From: Neobacillus niacini
Lineage (GTDB): Bacteria > Bacillota > Bacilli > Bacillales > Cytobacillaceae
Direction: 5' to 3'
DNA length: 64,000 bases
Assembly: GCF_000759675.1 (NCBI RefSeq)
Contig: NZ_BAWM01000158.1
Location: 115,823-179,822 of the forward strand
Every line of letters starts with the position of its first letter. Positions within the stretch are counted from its first letter, which is position 1. The notes under the pieces were generated by a model. It saw nothing but the letters and a program-made list of their open reading frames with translations. It did not search any database and was not told the DNA's origin. Of the stretch, positions 24,061-32,961 are shown piece after piece. Position numbers and translations under genes: made by a program.

Positions 24061-25302
24061 CTATGTACCCGCCAATAAATCATAAAGGGTACAGGCTATG
24101 ATTTTGGTGGCAGCTTGTAGATCAGATAAACGAATATTTTCATCTGCTCGGTGTCCATTTGCCTCTTCTAGCACTTTTGGTCCGACTCCAAACATAATCG
24201 TAGGAATTCCTGCCGCATAGAAGTGGCGAGCATCTGTATATAACGGTACTCCGTGGATCGGTAGCTCCCCCTCCTCCTTCAAAATCGATTGCCAATTTGC
24301 AGCCAAAGCTTGAACTAATGGTGTATTCTCCGGAACTGGTCCAAAGCTTTTTGCATGGAGGATTTTTCTGAGTTCTACTTTTATTCCAGGAATATCCGAT
24401 ACAGCTTGATGGACCATTTCTCTAAACTCAGTTTCTGCAGAAATGAAGTCCTCTTCGGGAATTAATCGCCGGTCCACTCGAATCGTGCATTCATCTGGAA
24501 CTACATTGGTGTTTATTCCGCCTGAAATTAGCCCGACATTCAAGGTCGGAAAGTCAATGCCTGGTATCGATGATTTTTTTTCTGTAAGTGTCTTACGATA
24601 ATCATATAAAACATTTACGATTTTAGTAGTTGCTTCAATTGCATCAATTCCTGTATGCGGTAGGGCTGCATGTGCTGACTTTCCGGTTGTTTTGATTTCA
24701 AAATGCAAACATCCATTATGTGCATTAACAGCCGAATAAGTGAACCCGGCAACGATGGCTTGATCAGGCTTGATATAGCCTCGGTCTATTAGCCACTTGG
24801 GACCTATTTCTCCTCCTGTTTCTTCATCAAATGTAAACGCAAGATCCACTCTCCCAGATAACGGATAATCAAGTTGTTTTAAAGCAAGCACCGCATAGGT
24901 ATAAGCAGCAATATCAGACTTTGACACAGCTACCCCTCGCCCATACATTTTTCCATCCACAATTTCTCCTCCATATGGGTCGACACTCCACCCTAAACCA
25001 GGAGGAACAACATCTCCGTGTGCGTTTAAAACAACATTTGTTCCTTCACCAAAGACTGTTGGGGCAAGGACGTTAGCCATGCTAATCATCCCATTTGCTT
25101 TTACACTCTCTTCGTCTACTTCTAGGAGAGACACATTTTCAAACCCAAGCTCGGAAAGCTGTTTCTCTAGAACTTTGGCTATCGGCAAACAATCACCAGC
25201 TGGATTATCGGATGGAGTCTGCACTAATTTTTTTAAAAAAGCGACTAGATCTTCCTCATGGTCCTCTATCCACTGCACCAGCTTTTCTTTATCCTGATTC
25301 AT
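24061..25302 (-). CDS. M20 family (ArgE/DapE-like) amidohydrolase
   Basis: The 413-residue protein has the M20 layout: N-A-H-G-D-V-V-P-P (first metal His and Asp), D-E-E-T-G-G-E (catalytic Glu), a dimerisation insert starting G-K-S-A-H-A-A-L-P, and N-G-H-R-A-D-E-N (last His). At the bridging position, where most members have G-R-G-x-x-D-x-K, it reads G-R-G-V-A-V-S-K-S-D, so the usual Asp is Val. I believe this variant marks a subgroup. It is 11 bp downstream of the allantoate hydrolase gene. It could act on a ureido intermediate or a peptide; the substrate is unknown. Confidence 0.82.
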   Translation of the reverse strand: MNQDKEKLVQWIEDHEEDLVAFLKKLVQTPSDNPAGDCLPIAKVLEKQLSELGFENVSLLEVDEESVKANGMISMANVLAPTVFGEGTNVVLNAHGDVVPPGLGWSVDPYGGEIVDGKMYGRGVAVSKSDIAAYTYAVLALKQLDYPLSGRVDLAFTFDEETGGEIGPKWLIDRGYIKPDQAIVAGFTYSAVNAHNGCLHFEIKTTGKSAHAALPHTGIDAIEATTKIVNVLYDYRKTLTEKKSSIPGIDFPTLNVGLISGGINTNVVPDECTIRVDRRLIPEEDFISAETEFREMVHQAVSDIPGIKVELRKILHAKSFGPVPENTPLVQALAANWQSILKEEGELPIHGVPLYTDARHFYAAGIPTIMFGVGPKVLEEANGHRADENIRLSDLQAATKIIACTLYDLLAGT

Positions 25303-25313
25303 ATAATCCCTCC

Positions 25314-26540
25314 TCAGCGGTTGTACGCTAATTGATGTAATAATTGTATGAGTACTTCTAGACCTATTTCTAAGTCTTTTGCCGAAGTAAACTCGAGCGG
25401 TGAATGGCTAATACCGCCATGACTGGGAACGAATAGAATTGTCGTAGGGCAAACTCGTGAAAACAGCTGGGCGTCATGCCCCGCACCGCTATTCATCCAA
25501 TGTGAGGAAATAGTTCTTCGAGTGCAGATAGTTTGAATGATTTCGTTAAGTTCACTATCCATCTGGGCAGGCTGAACTTCATGCCATTTCTCTACCTTTA
25601 TATCCAAACTGTGCTTTTTGGCTATGTTTTGATACGCATTGGAAAATTGCTGACAAAAAGAGCGCAAAACCATTTCGCTGGGATGTCTGGCATCGACTGT
25701 AAACTGAACTTGATTTGGAATTACATTTGGTATATTAGGCTCCACAAATAGCTGTCCCACACTTGTTACAAGATCCTCATCGTATTCCTTCATACTTTCG
25801 TATAAGTCATGAATCATGTTTACCGCTCCATGAAGGGCGTCTCTTCTCCATTTCATTGAAGTCGTACCAACATGATTAGATTCACCGGTTACCGTTATCC
25901 GGAATCGTTTTTGTCCGACAATGGCTTTGACAATTCCAACTGATTTTTCTACTTTTTCAAGAGTGGGTCCTTGTTCGATATGTAGTTCTATAAAAGTTTT
26001 GATATCATTACGGACCCTGAATTCAGAAAGTCCAAATCCTCCAGCCATCATAGCTGTCTCAAAGCTAATACCCTCCGAATCCTTGATTTCACTAATATCT
26101 TTAAAGGAATAGACTCCAGTCATCATACCTGAACCCCAGCAAGCTAGCGGAAAGCGGCTGCCTTCCTCTTCGCAAAAAGAAACTACTTCAAGGTTTATGG
26201 CTGGCTGCCCATACTTCTTTTTTAAATAGTCTAATGCCATTATTCCAGCAATAATTCCATAAGCACCATCATATTTACCGCCTGATTTAACGGTGTCAAC
26301 ATGAGAGCCAATTAGAATAGTCGGGGCATTCGGATTAGGAGTAGCCAATCTCCCAAATAAGTTTCCAATAGAATCATAATTTGTCAGCAGCCCAGCTTCC
26401 TCCATCCACCCCTTTAAGGCTTGCTGGGCTTCCTTCCAAGGCTGAGAATAAAGTGTTCGAGTAACGCCTCCATCTGGCTCTTCCCCAAAAGAGGCTAGCC
26501 ACTCTATTGCCTCTTTTAGATTAGTGGGGAACTGAGCCAT
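25314..26540 (-). CDS. allC: Allantoate amidohydrolase (M20-type Zn-dependent hydrolase)
   Basis: The 408-residue protein carries the hydantoinase/carbamoylase signatures G-S-H-V-D-T-V-K-S-G-G-K-Y-D-G, C-E-E-E-G-S-R-F, E-L-H-I-E-Q-G-P and G-A-G-H-D-A-Q. The family includes allantoate amidohydrolase, ureidoglycolate hydrolase and N-carbamoyl amino acid hydrolases. The allantoinase gene upstream makes allantoate the likely substrate (to ureidoglycine plus ammonia and CO2). ATG 26540 is chosen for its AAAGGAGGG site; a longer frame to 26606 overlaps allantoinase by 86 bp without a ribosome site. Confidence 0.87.
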   Translation of the reverse strand: MAQFPTNLKEAIEWLASFGEEPDGGVTRTLYSQPWKEAQQALKGWMEEAGLLTNYDSIGNLFGRLATPNPNAPTILIGSHVDTVKSGGKYDGAYGIIAGIMALDYLKKKYGQPAINLEVVSFCEEEGSRFPLACWGSGMMTGVYSFKDISEIKDSEGISFETAMMAGGFGLSEFRVRNDIKTFIELHIEQGPTLEKVEKSVGIVKAIVGQKRFRITVTGESNHVGTTSMKWRRDALHGAVNMIHDLYESMKEYDEDLVTSVGQLFVEPNIPNVIPNQVQFTVDARHPSEMVLRSFCQQFSNAYQNIAKKHSLDIKVEKWHEVQPAQMDSELNEIIQTICTRRTISSHWMNSGAGHDAQLFSRVCPTTILFVPSHGGISHSPLEFTSAKDLEIGLEVLIQLLHQLAYNR

Positions 26541-27918
26541 AAAATCCCTCCTTTTGGTGGATAAACTCACCATATTTCTCTTTTGCTTCACCTCTCTTAT
26601 CGTCATAAATTACTTTTCCTCGTAAAATTGTTTTCTTTATTTTTAAATTAAATGTTTTATTTTCATAGGGGGAATATTGATTTCGAAAAGCAATTGAAGC
26701 CGGATCGGCAATCGTTGTTTCATCTAATGAAATCAAGGCAAAATCCGCATCCAATCCGGGTTGTATTCTTCCTTTTTTTCCTGATATTCCAAACCGTTCA
26801 GCAACATTAGCTGTCCCTAATGGAAGAACTTTTTTAAGGGGAATCTGCCTTTTAAGTGCCTCATCCAATAAGGCTAGCCAGGTAAACTGTACGCCTTGGA
26901 TTCCACCCCATGCATTCCAAATGGAGTCTGTATTTTTCATAGAAAAAAGACAGGGTGAATGATCGGAACCAATGGTATCAATCCAACCATTTGAAATACA
27001 ATCCCATAGCCCTTCTACTTCTTCCCTTGGTCGAAGCGGCGGAGCACATTTGAGAATAGCACCAGTTTTTAGGAAATCTTCTTCATCAAAAATTAAATAA
27101 TGAGGACAGGTTTCAACCGTAACGTTTATCCCGCTTTTCTTTGCTTCCTGAATTTTTTCGACTACTTTAGCTGAACTAATGTGGACGAAATGAATAGCTG
27201 TACCATATTTTGCAGCCAACTCAAGGGCATAGTCGACTGCCCTCTCTTCTGCTGAAATTGGCCTGCTGGCAAGAAAGGCACTTCTCTCACTCATACCATT
27301 TTGTTGTTTATAAAATGCTGTAAGACTATCAATTTCATCCTGCCATTCTGCGTGCAGGGCAAGGATTTTCTTTTGTTCCAAGGCTATTTTCATAGCTTGC
27401 TTTAATTGGTCGGGTCGGACATATGGAAAATCATCAATACCGCTATCTGACATAAATACCTTCCAGCCGATCAGCCCCTCACACATTGTGGAAAGTTCTA
27501 AGGAATTGTTAACGTTACTGTCCGTTAATCCACCCCATAATGCATAATCAATATAAGACTTAGAGATTAAGTATTCTTTTTTAAGGTTTAGTTTTTCCAC
27601 ATTTGTAATGGATGGAGAGCAATTCAGCGGCATATCAAAAATAGTTGTAGTCCCGCCAATGGCTGCGGCACGACTTCCCGTTTCAATTCCCTCCCAATCG
27701 GTTCGACCTGGATCATTAAAATGAACATGTGCATCGATAAATCCCGGGACCACCAAACAACCGCTTGCATCAATGATATTTACATGGGTTTCTTGGAAGG
27801 GTTCGTGTTCACTTTCGTAGAGCGTATAAATTACGCCATCTTTAATTTTAATACAGACATTCCGAAATCCTTCTTCCGTAAAAACATATCCGTTCTTCAC
27901 CCAAAGTTCTGTTTTCAT
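26521..27918 (-). CDS. allB: Allantoinase
   Basis: Allantoinase opens the hydantoin ring of allantoin to allantoate. The 465-residue protein is a dihydroorotase-like metallohydrolase. It has D-A-H-V-H-F-N-D-P-G-R-T-D-W-E-G (metal His pair and substrate region), G-W-K-V-F-M-S with the candidate carboxylated lysine, A-L-H-A-E-W, and G-S-D-H-S-P-C with the final Asp. ATG 27918 follows AGGAGG. It overlaps allC by 20 bp and lies 8 bp after uraH; B. subtilis calls it pucH. Confidence 0.93.
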   Translation of the reverse strand: MKTELWVKNGYVFTEEGFRNVCIKIKDGVIYTLYESEHEPFQETHVNIIDASGCLVVPGFIDAHVHFNDPGRTDWEGIETGSRAAAIGGTTTIFDMPLNCSPSITNVEKLNLKKEYLISKSYIDYALWGGLTDSNVNNSLELSTMCEGLIGWKVFMSDSGIDDFPYVRPDQLKQAMKIALEQKKILALHAEWQDEIDSLTAFYKQQNGMSERSAFLASRPISAEERAVDYALELAAKYGTAIHFVHISSAKVVEKIQEAKKSGINVTVETCPHYLIFDEEDFLKTGAILKCAPPLRPREEVEGLWDCISNGWIDTIGSDHSPCLFSMKNTDSIWNAWGGIQGVQFTWLALLDEALKRQIPLKKVLPLGTANVAERFGISGKKGRIQPGLDADFALISLDETTIADPASIAFRNQYSPYENKTFNLKIKKTILRGKVIYDDKRGEAKEKYGEFIHQKEGFYGSVPH

Positions 27919-27926
27919 TTTTCCTC

Positions 27927-28286
27927 CTAACTCCCTCGGTAAGTACTGTACCCTCCTGGTGAAATCAAAAGCGGCACGTGATAGTGAGAAGCCGGTTCAG
28001 AAATACCAAATCGAACGGGAACACAATCCAAGAATGAGGGATCTTCAGCGGAAGTTCCGCGATTTCGGTAATAGTCTCCTATATAAAAATGAAGTTCATA
28101 GATTCCTTTTTTCATATTGTCTCCCTCCAAAAGAGGCCGATTTAATCTGCCATCCTCATTTGTATAGGAAGTTAGGATGTGCTCTATCTTTTTATCTCGA
28201 CTAACTCGTACTAACTCTACCAACACACCACTAGCGGGTTTGCCAATACTTATGTCAAGGACATGTGTTGTCAGCTTCCCGATCAT
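27927..28286 (-). CDS. uraH: 5-hydroxyisourate hydrolase
   Basis: This transthyretin-like enzyme converts 5-hydroxyisourate, the uricase product, to OHCU. The 119-residue protein begins L-T-T-H-V-L-D-I-S-I-G-K-P-A and ends with the signature Y-R-G-S; the catalytic H-Y-H-V-P-L-L is present. Its ATG overlaps the uricase stop by 4 nt with a GAGGGAG site inside uricase. It is the PucM equivalent. Confidence 0.95.
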   Translation of the reverse strand: MIGKLTTHVLDISIGKPASGVLVELVRVSRDKKIEHILTSYTNEDGRLNRPLLEGDNMKKGIYELHFYIGDYYRNRGTSAEDPSFLDCVPVRFGISEPASHYHVPLLISPGGYSTYRGS

Positions 28287-29236
28287 TTTTTTGACTCTCC
28301 CTCAGATTCGAGGTCATCACGTGTCATGGAAAAACATTGAAAGCCATATGGAGGACGAGGTTCTGTAAATACTTTTCCTTCCAGTGAATCAGGAATTTCA
28401 TCTAAAATGGTTTCCCATGTGCGGTTATTCGATTCAAAGCGAACCTCTAGTAACTGTGGAAAGCGTTCTAGGATTCTAGTACCAATTCGGTAAATTAGAT
28501 TTTGAATGGATGGAGAGTTCTGCTCATGAAAGACAGAGTAAGCAATATCTCTTACTTGTTCTGCAGCTACATACCCATCTGATGAATTTCCTCGGGCATC
28601 GTCGATATTGTTATAGCGCCAATCAATATTTAAAAAGATAAACAGAGGTCGATCATAGGATTCTGGTAAGGTGGTATATTCATCCTTGAAATAGCCGTAA
28701 AACGAACTGCCCTTTACCTTTATAAGCTTGAGACCCTTCAAACTGCTTATGTGATGGGAGGTGATAATTTCATCTTTTTCACGTTTCACTTCAATGGTGG
28801 TCCCAGCCTGTTCATTTAATGAATAGCGAAACACAAGTGGACTAGGCTCGAAGGATTCATTCGTCCGGACGGGGAGCTCTTCAAAGGAAATTTGTTCCCC
28901 TGAGATATTAATGCCTGACATATGTGAATAGGTCTCAAGAAAGCGGTGTGCGACAAATTCAAGGAACCCCTCTTGTGTTGCTCCTTGATAATCTCCGGCA
29001 TGCTTGAGGATGAAATTTTTCATCGAGTCTGTTGCAACAACTAAAGTGTTATCACCATCTTTAAAAGAGGAAAAAAATGCTTCTCCTTCAATCGCGACCT
29101 TTACATTCATTCCAAAGAGGATATTCTTTCTACCTGAAAAAGATGATTCAGGAATAGAACGAATACTGGTTAGTGGCTTTGCGTAAGTCCGATAAACCCA
29201 AACATCTGCTTTCCCATAGCTCATCGTTCTTTTCAT
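28283..29236 (-). CDS. Urate oxidase (uricase), stand-alone
   Basis: The 317-residue protein is a cofactor-free uricase. It has D-G-D-N-T-L-V-V-A-T-D-S-M-K-N (catalytic Thr region), A-H-R-F-L-E-T-Y-S-H-M and S-F-Y-G-Y near the middle. Uricase oxidises urate to 5-hydroxyisourate. In B. subtilis it is the C-terminal half of PucL fused behind OHCU decarboxylase; here it is a separate gene, following uraD in the same order but separated by repeat array C. ATG 29236 is chosen because AAAGGAGG lies 8 nt upstream. Confidence 0.93.
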   Translation of the reverse strand: MKRTMSYGKADVWVYRTYAKPLTSIRSIPESSFSGRKNILFGMNVKVAIEGEAFFSSFKDGDNTLVVATDSMKNFILKHAGDYQGATQEGFLEFVAHRFLETYSHMSGINISGEQISFEELPVRTNESFEPSPLVFRYSLNEQAGTTIEVKREKDEIITSHHISSLKGLKLIKVKGSSFYGYFKDEYTTLPESYDRPLFIFLNIDWRYNNIDDARGNSSDGYVAAEQVRDIAYSVFHEQNSPSIQNLIYRIGTRILERFPQLLEVRFESNNRTWETILDEIPDSLEGKVFTEPRPPYGFQCFSMTRDDLESEGESKK

Positions 29237-29306
29237 ATTCACAGCCTCCTTTTGTTTTTTGGAAAGGGTTAGTCACTGAAAGTTTTTTGAATTGGGTAGC
29301 TTCTTG

Positions 29307-29660
29307 GTTACCACTTTTTATAATTTCCTTTGATTGCGGACACTTATAGCCTCTATTAGTGACCACTTTTTCTATTTTCCTTTGAGTACGGTCACTTATA
29401 ACCCTTATTAGTGACCACTATTTCTATTTTCCTTTGAGTACGGTCACTTATAGCCCTTATAAGTGACCACTTTTTCTAATTTTCTTTGATCGCGGTCACT
29501 TATAGCCTTTATTATTGACCACTTTTTCGAATTCCCTTTGTTTACGGTCACTTATGGCCTTAATTAGAAACCTCTTTTTCGACTTTCCTTTGTTTACGGT
29601 CACTTATGGCCTTAATTAGAAACCTCTTTTTCGACTTTCCTTTGATCATGGTCATCATGA
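29307..29660 (-). repeat. 52-bp tandem repeats between uraD and uricase (array C)
   Basis: Units start at 29307, 29359, 29411, 29463, 29515 and 29567, with a partial seventh at 29619; spacing is exactly 52 bp. Plus-strand units run GTGACC-N25-GGTCAC-TTATAGCC. Read on the minus strand the core is AGTGACCGTA-N22-GGTCA, the same as array A, so the two arrays are one family. The array fills the uraD-uricase gap, and the last two units have lost the GTGACC arm (GAAACC). No gene is seen in 29237-29665. Confidence 0.95.
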
Positions 29661-29665
29661 ATGCT

Positions 29666-30178
29666 TTATTCTCTGAAAATATCATTCAATCGAAAGCCGG
29701 CGATTTTATATACTTCATTTAAGGCGATGTTATATTCTTCCTCGAAAGAATTATGGACCCTTTGCTTCATTGCAGCTAGAATACTTTCCTTGCTTTGCCC
29801 TTTTACCGCCATAATAAAAGGAAATTTATATTTATTAACATACATCTTATTTAGGGAAACAAATTCCTCATATTCTTTCTTTGAAAGCTGATCAAGACCT
29901 ACTCCAGCTTGCTCCTTTTCGGAAATCTCGGACATTTGCAATCTTGTTCCTAAATCTGGGTGAGCACGAAGTAATCTTAATTGCTTGGATTCCCCCGCAT
30001 TTTGTACAATGTCAATCATTGTTTGTAAAAGGGTCTCACGTGATTCAAACGGAATATTTTCCCACGCGACCGAAGCCACCCAAGGAGAGTGTTCAAACAC
30101 CCAGCCTACTTTTTGTACAAACTCCTGCTTGTTCATTTGATTTACTTCCTCACATCCAATCAATTCATTTAAATGCAT
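29666..30178 (-). CDS. uraD: OHCU decarboxylase
   Basis: UraD converts 2-oxo-4-hydroxy-4-carboxy-5-ureidoimidazoline to S-allantoin, the last step of the urate route. The 170-residue protein is all-helical with the family motif L-L-R-A-H-P-D-L-G-T-R near residue 89, whose His is catalytic. It also has K-Y-K-F-P-F-I-M-A-V-K-G. It corresponds to the N-terminal half of B. subtilis PucL. ATG 30178 has a GGAG site about 13 nt upstream; a later ATG (residue 15, M-N-K-Q-E) is possible. It is the first gene of the minus-strand purine operon. Confidence 0.92.
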   Translation of the reverse strand: MHLNELIGCEEVNQMNKQEFVQKVGWVFEHSPWVASVAWENIPFESRETLLQTMIDIVQNAGESKQLRLLRAHPDLGTRLQMSEISEKEQAGVGLDQLSKKEYEEFVSLNKMYVNKYKFPFIMAVKGQSKESILAAMKQRVHNSFEEEYNIALNEVYKIAGFRLNDIFRE

Positions 30179-30605
30179 GAAGCCTGCCAGCTCCTTTCAA
30201 TATCCGAATACCTAATAAATCACCAGCTGTACTACAGTACAGCTGGTTTACTGTTAAAACTATATATATTCTAGACCCCCTAAAAATACCCACCTGTTCT
30301 TTCTCTATTTTTAAAATTCTTACATAAATAGCTAGGATATTTGTCAACTAACGGTGGTACAGCAAACTCGTCCTGCCATTTTTTCACTATAATAGCGAAA
30401 TGACGAAATAGTATCTACATAAGTGTCATATAATCTAACAAGTTTTTTCAAAGGCTGTAACTTCAAAAAGTTTGTCAGCAAACCTGACAACATGGAAGAA
30501 ATAATTGGTTTGATATAGAATAATGTATCTCACACTAATCATTCGGAATATCTTTTAGCCCGGCTGAGAACTAAACATCAATACATTGGAGAATGGAGAG
30601 GTCCT
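30179..30605. promoter_or_regulatory. Divergent control region between uraD and guaD
   Basis: This 427-bp AT-rich region must hold the outward promoters of both purine units. A perfect stem (30222-30247) lies close to uraD. I could not assign specific -35/-10 boxes or a PucR-type operator, and no purine riboswitch core is present. Confidence 0.5.
30222..30247. promoter_or_regulatory. Perfect inverted repeat upstream of uraD
   Basis: ACCAGCTGTA and TACAGCTGGT flank a 6-bp centre. No T run follows on either strand, so an operator or a leader stem is likelier than a terminator. It is 44 bp upstream of the uraD start. Confidence 0.6.
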
Positions 30606-31076
30606 ATGTCAGATAATCATTTTATGAAAAAAGCAATTGAAGAAGCACTTAATAATGTATTAACCAACCATGGGGGACCATTTGGAGCCATCGTCGTGAA
30701 GGACGGAAAAATCATTGGTACCGGACGAAATGAAGTAACGGCCTCTAACGATCCCACAGCACATGCAGAGGTTCAAGCCATACGTGACGCCTGCAGTTAT
30801 CTTAATGATTTTCAGCTGACAGATTGTGAAATCTATACCAGTTGTGAACCTTGTCCCATGTGCATTGGTGCCATCTATTGGGCTAGACCGAAGGCTGTAT
30901 ATTATGCCTGCACAAAGCAGGATGCCGCAAAAATAGGGTTTGATGATCAGTTCATATATGACCAACTCGAATTACCAATGGAATATCGAAAAATTCCGAT
31001 GAAACAAGTTTTCCCAGATGATGGTGATCTCCCTTTTCGTACTTGGGAAAGTTCAAAGAATAAAGTAGAATACTAA
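30606..31076 (+). CDS. guaD: Guanine deaminase
   Basis: The 156-residue protein is of the small zinc-dependent CMP/dCMP-deaminase fold used by B. subtilis guanine deaminase. It has H-A-E-V-Q-A-I (metal His and catalytic Glu) and P-C-P-M-C-I-G-A-I (metal Cys pair), and ends R-T-W-E-S. It deaminates guanine to xanthine. ATG 30606 follows GGAGAGG. The adenine deaminase gene follows after 25 bp on the same strand. Confidence 0.92.
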   Translation: MSDNHFMKKAIEEALNNVLTNHGGPFGAIVVKDGKIIGTGRNEVTASNDPTAHAEVQAIRDACSYLNDFQLTDCEIYTSCEPCPMCIGAIYWARPKAVYYACTKQDAAKIGFDDQFIYDQLELPMEYRKIPMKQVFPDDGDLPFRTWESSKNKVEY

Positions 31077-31101
31077 TCTTATAGTTAGAGGGTGTTAAGC
31101 A

Positions 31102-32856
31102 ATGGAGAGAATTCAATTAACCCGAAGAATCTCTGTAGCTTCTGGAAAAGAACCTGCGGATACGGTTGTAAAGAACGGCAGGATTATTGATGTCTTTAAT
31201 GGAGAAATAATAGAAGGTGATATTGCCATTGTGGATGGTTATTTCGCAGGTGTAGGACAATATGAAGGGAAAAATATTGTTGATGCAAAGGGCCGTTATG
31301 TCGTTCCTGCCTTTATTGATGGTCATGTTCATATCGAATCGTCCTTGGTTACCCCAAGTGAATTCGCAAAAGTCCTTCTCCCCCACGGAGTAACAACCGT
31401 TATTGCAGATCCCCATGAAATTGCGAATGTTTTAGGTGCTCCTGGTATTCAATATATACTCGATTCTTCCGAAAACCTTCCTTTCGATTTTTATATTATG
31501 CTTCCTTCTTGTGTTCCAGCGACAAGCTTTGAAAACTCAGGTGCTATTTTAAAAGCGGAGAATTTACAACCTTTTTACCAACATCCACGAGTTCTTGGAT
31601 TAGCGGAGATCATGAATTTTCCAGCTGTCCTCCATGCAGAGGATGATATGTTGAACAAAATATCCGATGCTAAGCAATACGGAAAAAAAGTGGATGGCCA
31701 TGCTGCGGGATTATCTGGAAGTGATTTAAATGTGTACATGGCTGCGGGTATTCGGACAGATCATGAGAGTACCTCAGCTGTGGAGGCAAAGGAACGCCTG
31801 AAAAGTGGAATGTTTTTAATGATCCGTGAGGGAACCGTGGCAAAAGATTTGCGGAAGTTAATTCCCGTAGTAAATCAGTACAATTCCCGCCGGTGCTTGT
31901 TTGTTACGGATGATAAGCATTTAGATGATCTTGTGCATGAGGGCAGCATCGATCACAATGTTAGGCTGGCAATTGATAATGGACTGTCTCCAATCACAGC
32001 TATTCAAATGGCTACAATCAATGCAGCTGAGTGTTTCGGACTTGAAGATAAAGGGGCCATTGCAGCCGGCTACAAGGCTGATTTTAGTTTAGTTGATAAC
32101 CTTGAAACTATGTCAATATTACACGTCTTTAAGGATGGAATTGCAGTAGTCGAAGATGGTAAGTTGATTATGGATTGTAGTAACACACATGAGGACCACA
32201 CATCTGCTTTAAGAAAATCAGTTCATTTTGACGAAATCATTAAATCTAATTTTCAGATTCCATTATCATCAAACAAGGCAAATATTATTGAAATTATCCC
32301 TAACAGTCTTGTCACACGACATATCGTTGAAGAAGTTGATGTTTGCGATCAAGGGTTCTTCCAACCCTCGATTTGTAGTGATCAGTTAAAGCTTGCGGTA
32401 ATTGAGCGTCATCATAGTACTCGGCAAATTGGGTTAGGAATTGTCAAAGGCTTAGGTTTAAAATATGGTGCAATTGCCACCACTATAGCCCATGATTCAC
32501 ATAACCTCATTATTGCTGGAACCAATGATGGTGACATGGTACTGGCTGCAAATAAGATTAAAGAAATGCAGGGCGGGTTGGTTGTCACTAAACAAGGACA
32601 AATCATCGCTTCATTAGAACTGCCGATTGCAGGCTTAATTTCTGACCGTCCTTACAAAGAGGTTTATTCAAGTCTTAATAACCTTCACCTTGCCCTCGAA
32701 AAGCTAGGTGCACACTGCCACTTTAATCCTTTTTTAACGCTATCTTTTTTGGCTCTTCCAGTTATACCGGAACTAAAACTAACCGACAAAGGCTTGTTTA
32801 AGGTTTCAAAATTTGAGCATATTGACATATGTTCGTTTAAAAATCGAGCTTTTTAG
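31102..32856 (+). CDS. ade: Adenine deaminase
   Basis: Ade deaminates adenine to hypoxanthine, feeding the same catabolic route as GuaD. The 584-residue protein is a typical bacterial adenine deaminase, with F-I-D-G-H-V-H-I-E-S-S (metal His pair), A-D-P-H-E-I-A-N-V-L-G, V-D-G-H-A-A-G-L-S-G and D-D-K-H. The C-terminal domain has A-H-D-S-H-N-L-I-I-A-G-T-N-D-G-D-M. ATG 31102 has an AGAGGGTG site. It is cotranscribed with guaD. Confidence 0.95.
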   Translation: MERIQLTRRISVASGKEPADTVVKNGRIIDVFNGEIIEGDIAIVDGYFAGVGQYEGKNIVDAKGRYVVPAFIDGHVHIESSLVTPSEFAKVLLPHGVTTVIADPHEIANVLGAPGIQYILDSSENLPFDFYIMLPSCVPATSFENSGAILKAENLQPFYQHPRVLGLAEIMNFPAVLHAEDDMLNKISDAKQYGKKVDGHAAGLSGSDLNVYMAAGIRTDHESTSAVEAKERLKSGMFLMIREGTVAKDLRKLIPVVNQYNSRRCLFVTDDKHLDDLVHEGSIDHNVRLAIDNGLSPITAIQMATINAAECFGLEDKGAIAAGYKADFSLVDNLETMSILHVFKDGIAVVEDGKLIMDCSNTHEDHTSALRKSVHFDEIIKSNFQIPLSSNKANIIEIIPNSLVTRHIVEEVDVCDQGFFQPSICSDQLKLAVIERHHSTRQIGLGIVKGLGLKYGAIATTIAHDSHNLIIAGTNDGDMVLAANKIKEMQGGLVVTKQGQIIASLELPIAGLISDRPYKEVYSSLNNLHLALEKLGAHCHFNPFLTLSFLALPVIPELKLTDKGLFKVSKFEHIDICSFKNRAF

Positions 32857-32961
32857 ACACACTATCATGCGAGATGACCGTGAAACGGTTGCTTTCAAAG
32901 CAATTACCTGTCAAACTAAAAGGATAATTGACTTCATAGAAAGTAAATGTAGGTGACGAAC

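Noticed and set aside
29307..29660. CRISPR array
   Set aside because: The whole 52-bp unit repeats, spacer part included, so there are no unique spacers and no cas genes.
30430..30500. Possible purine riboswitch before guaD (TCATATAATCTAAC start)
   Set aside because: The first ten bases resemble the P1 strand of purine aptamers, but the conserved core (GTTTCTACC-type junction and matching P2/P3 loops) is absent.
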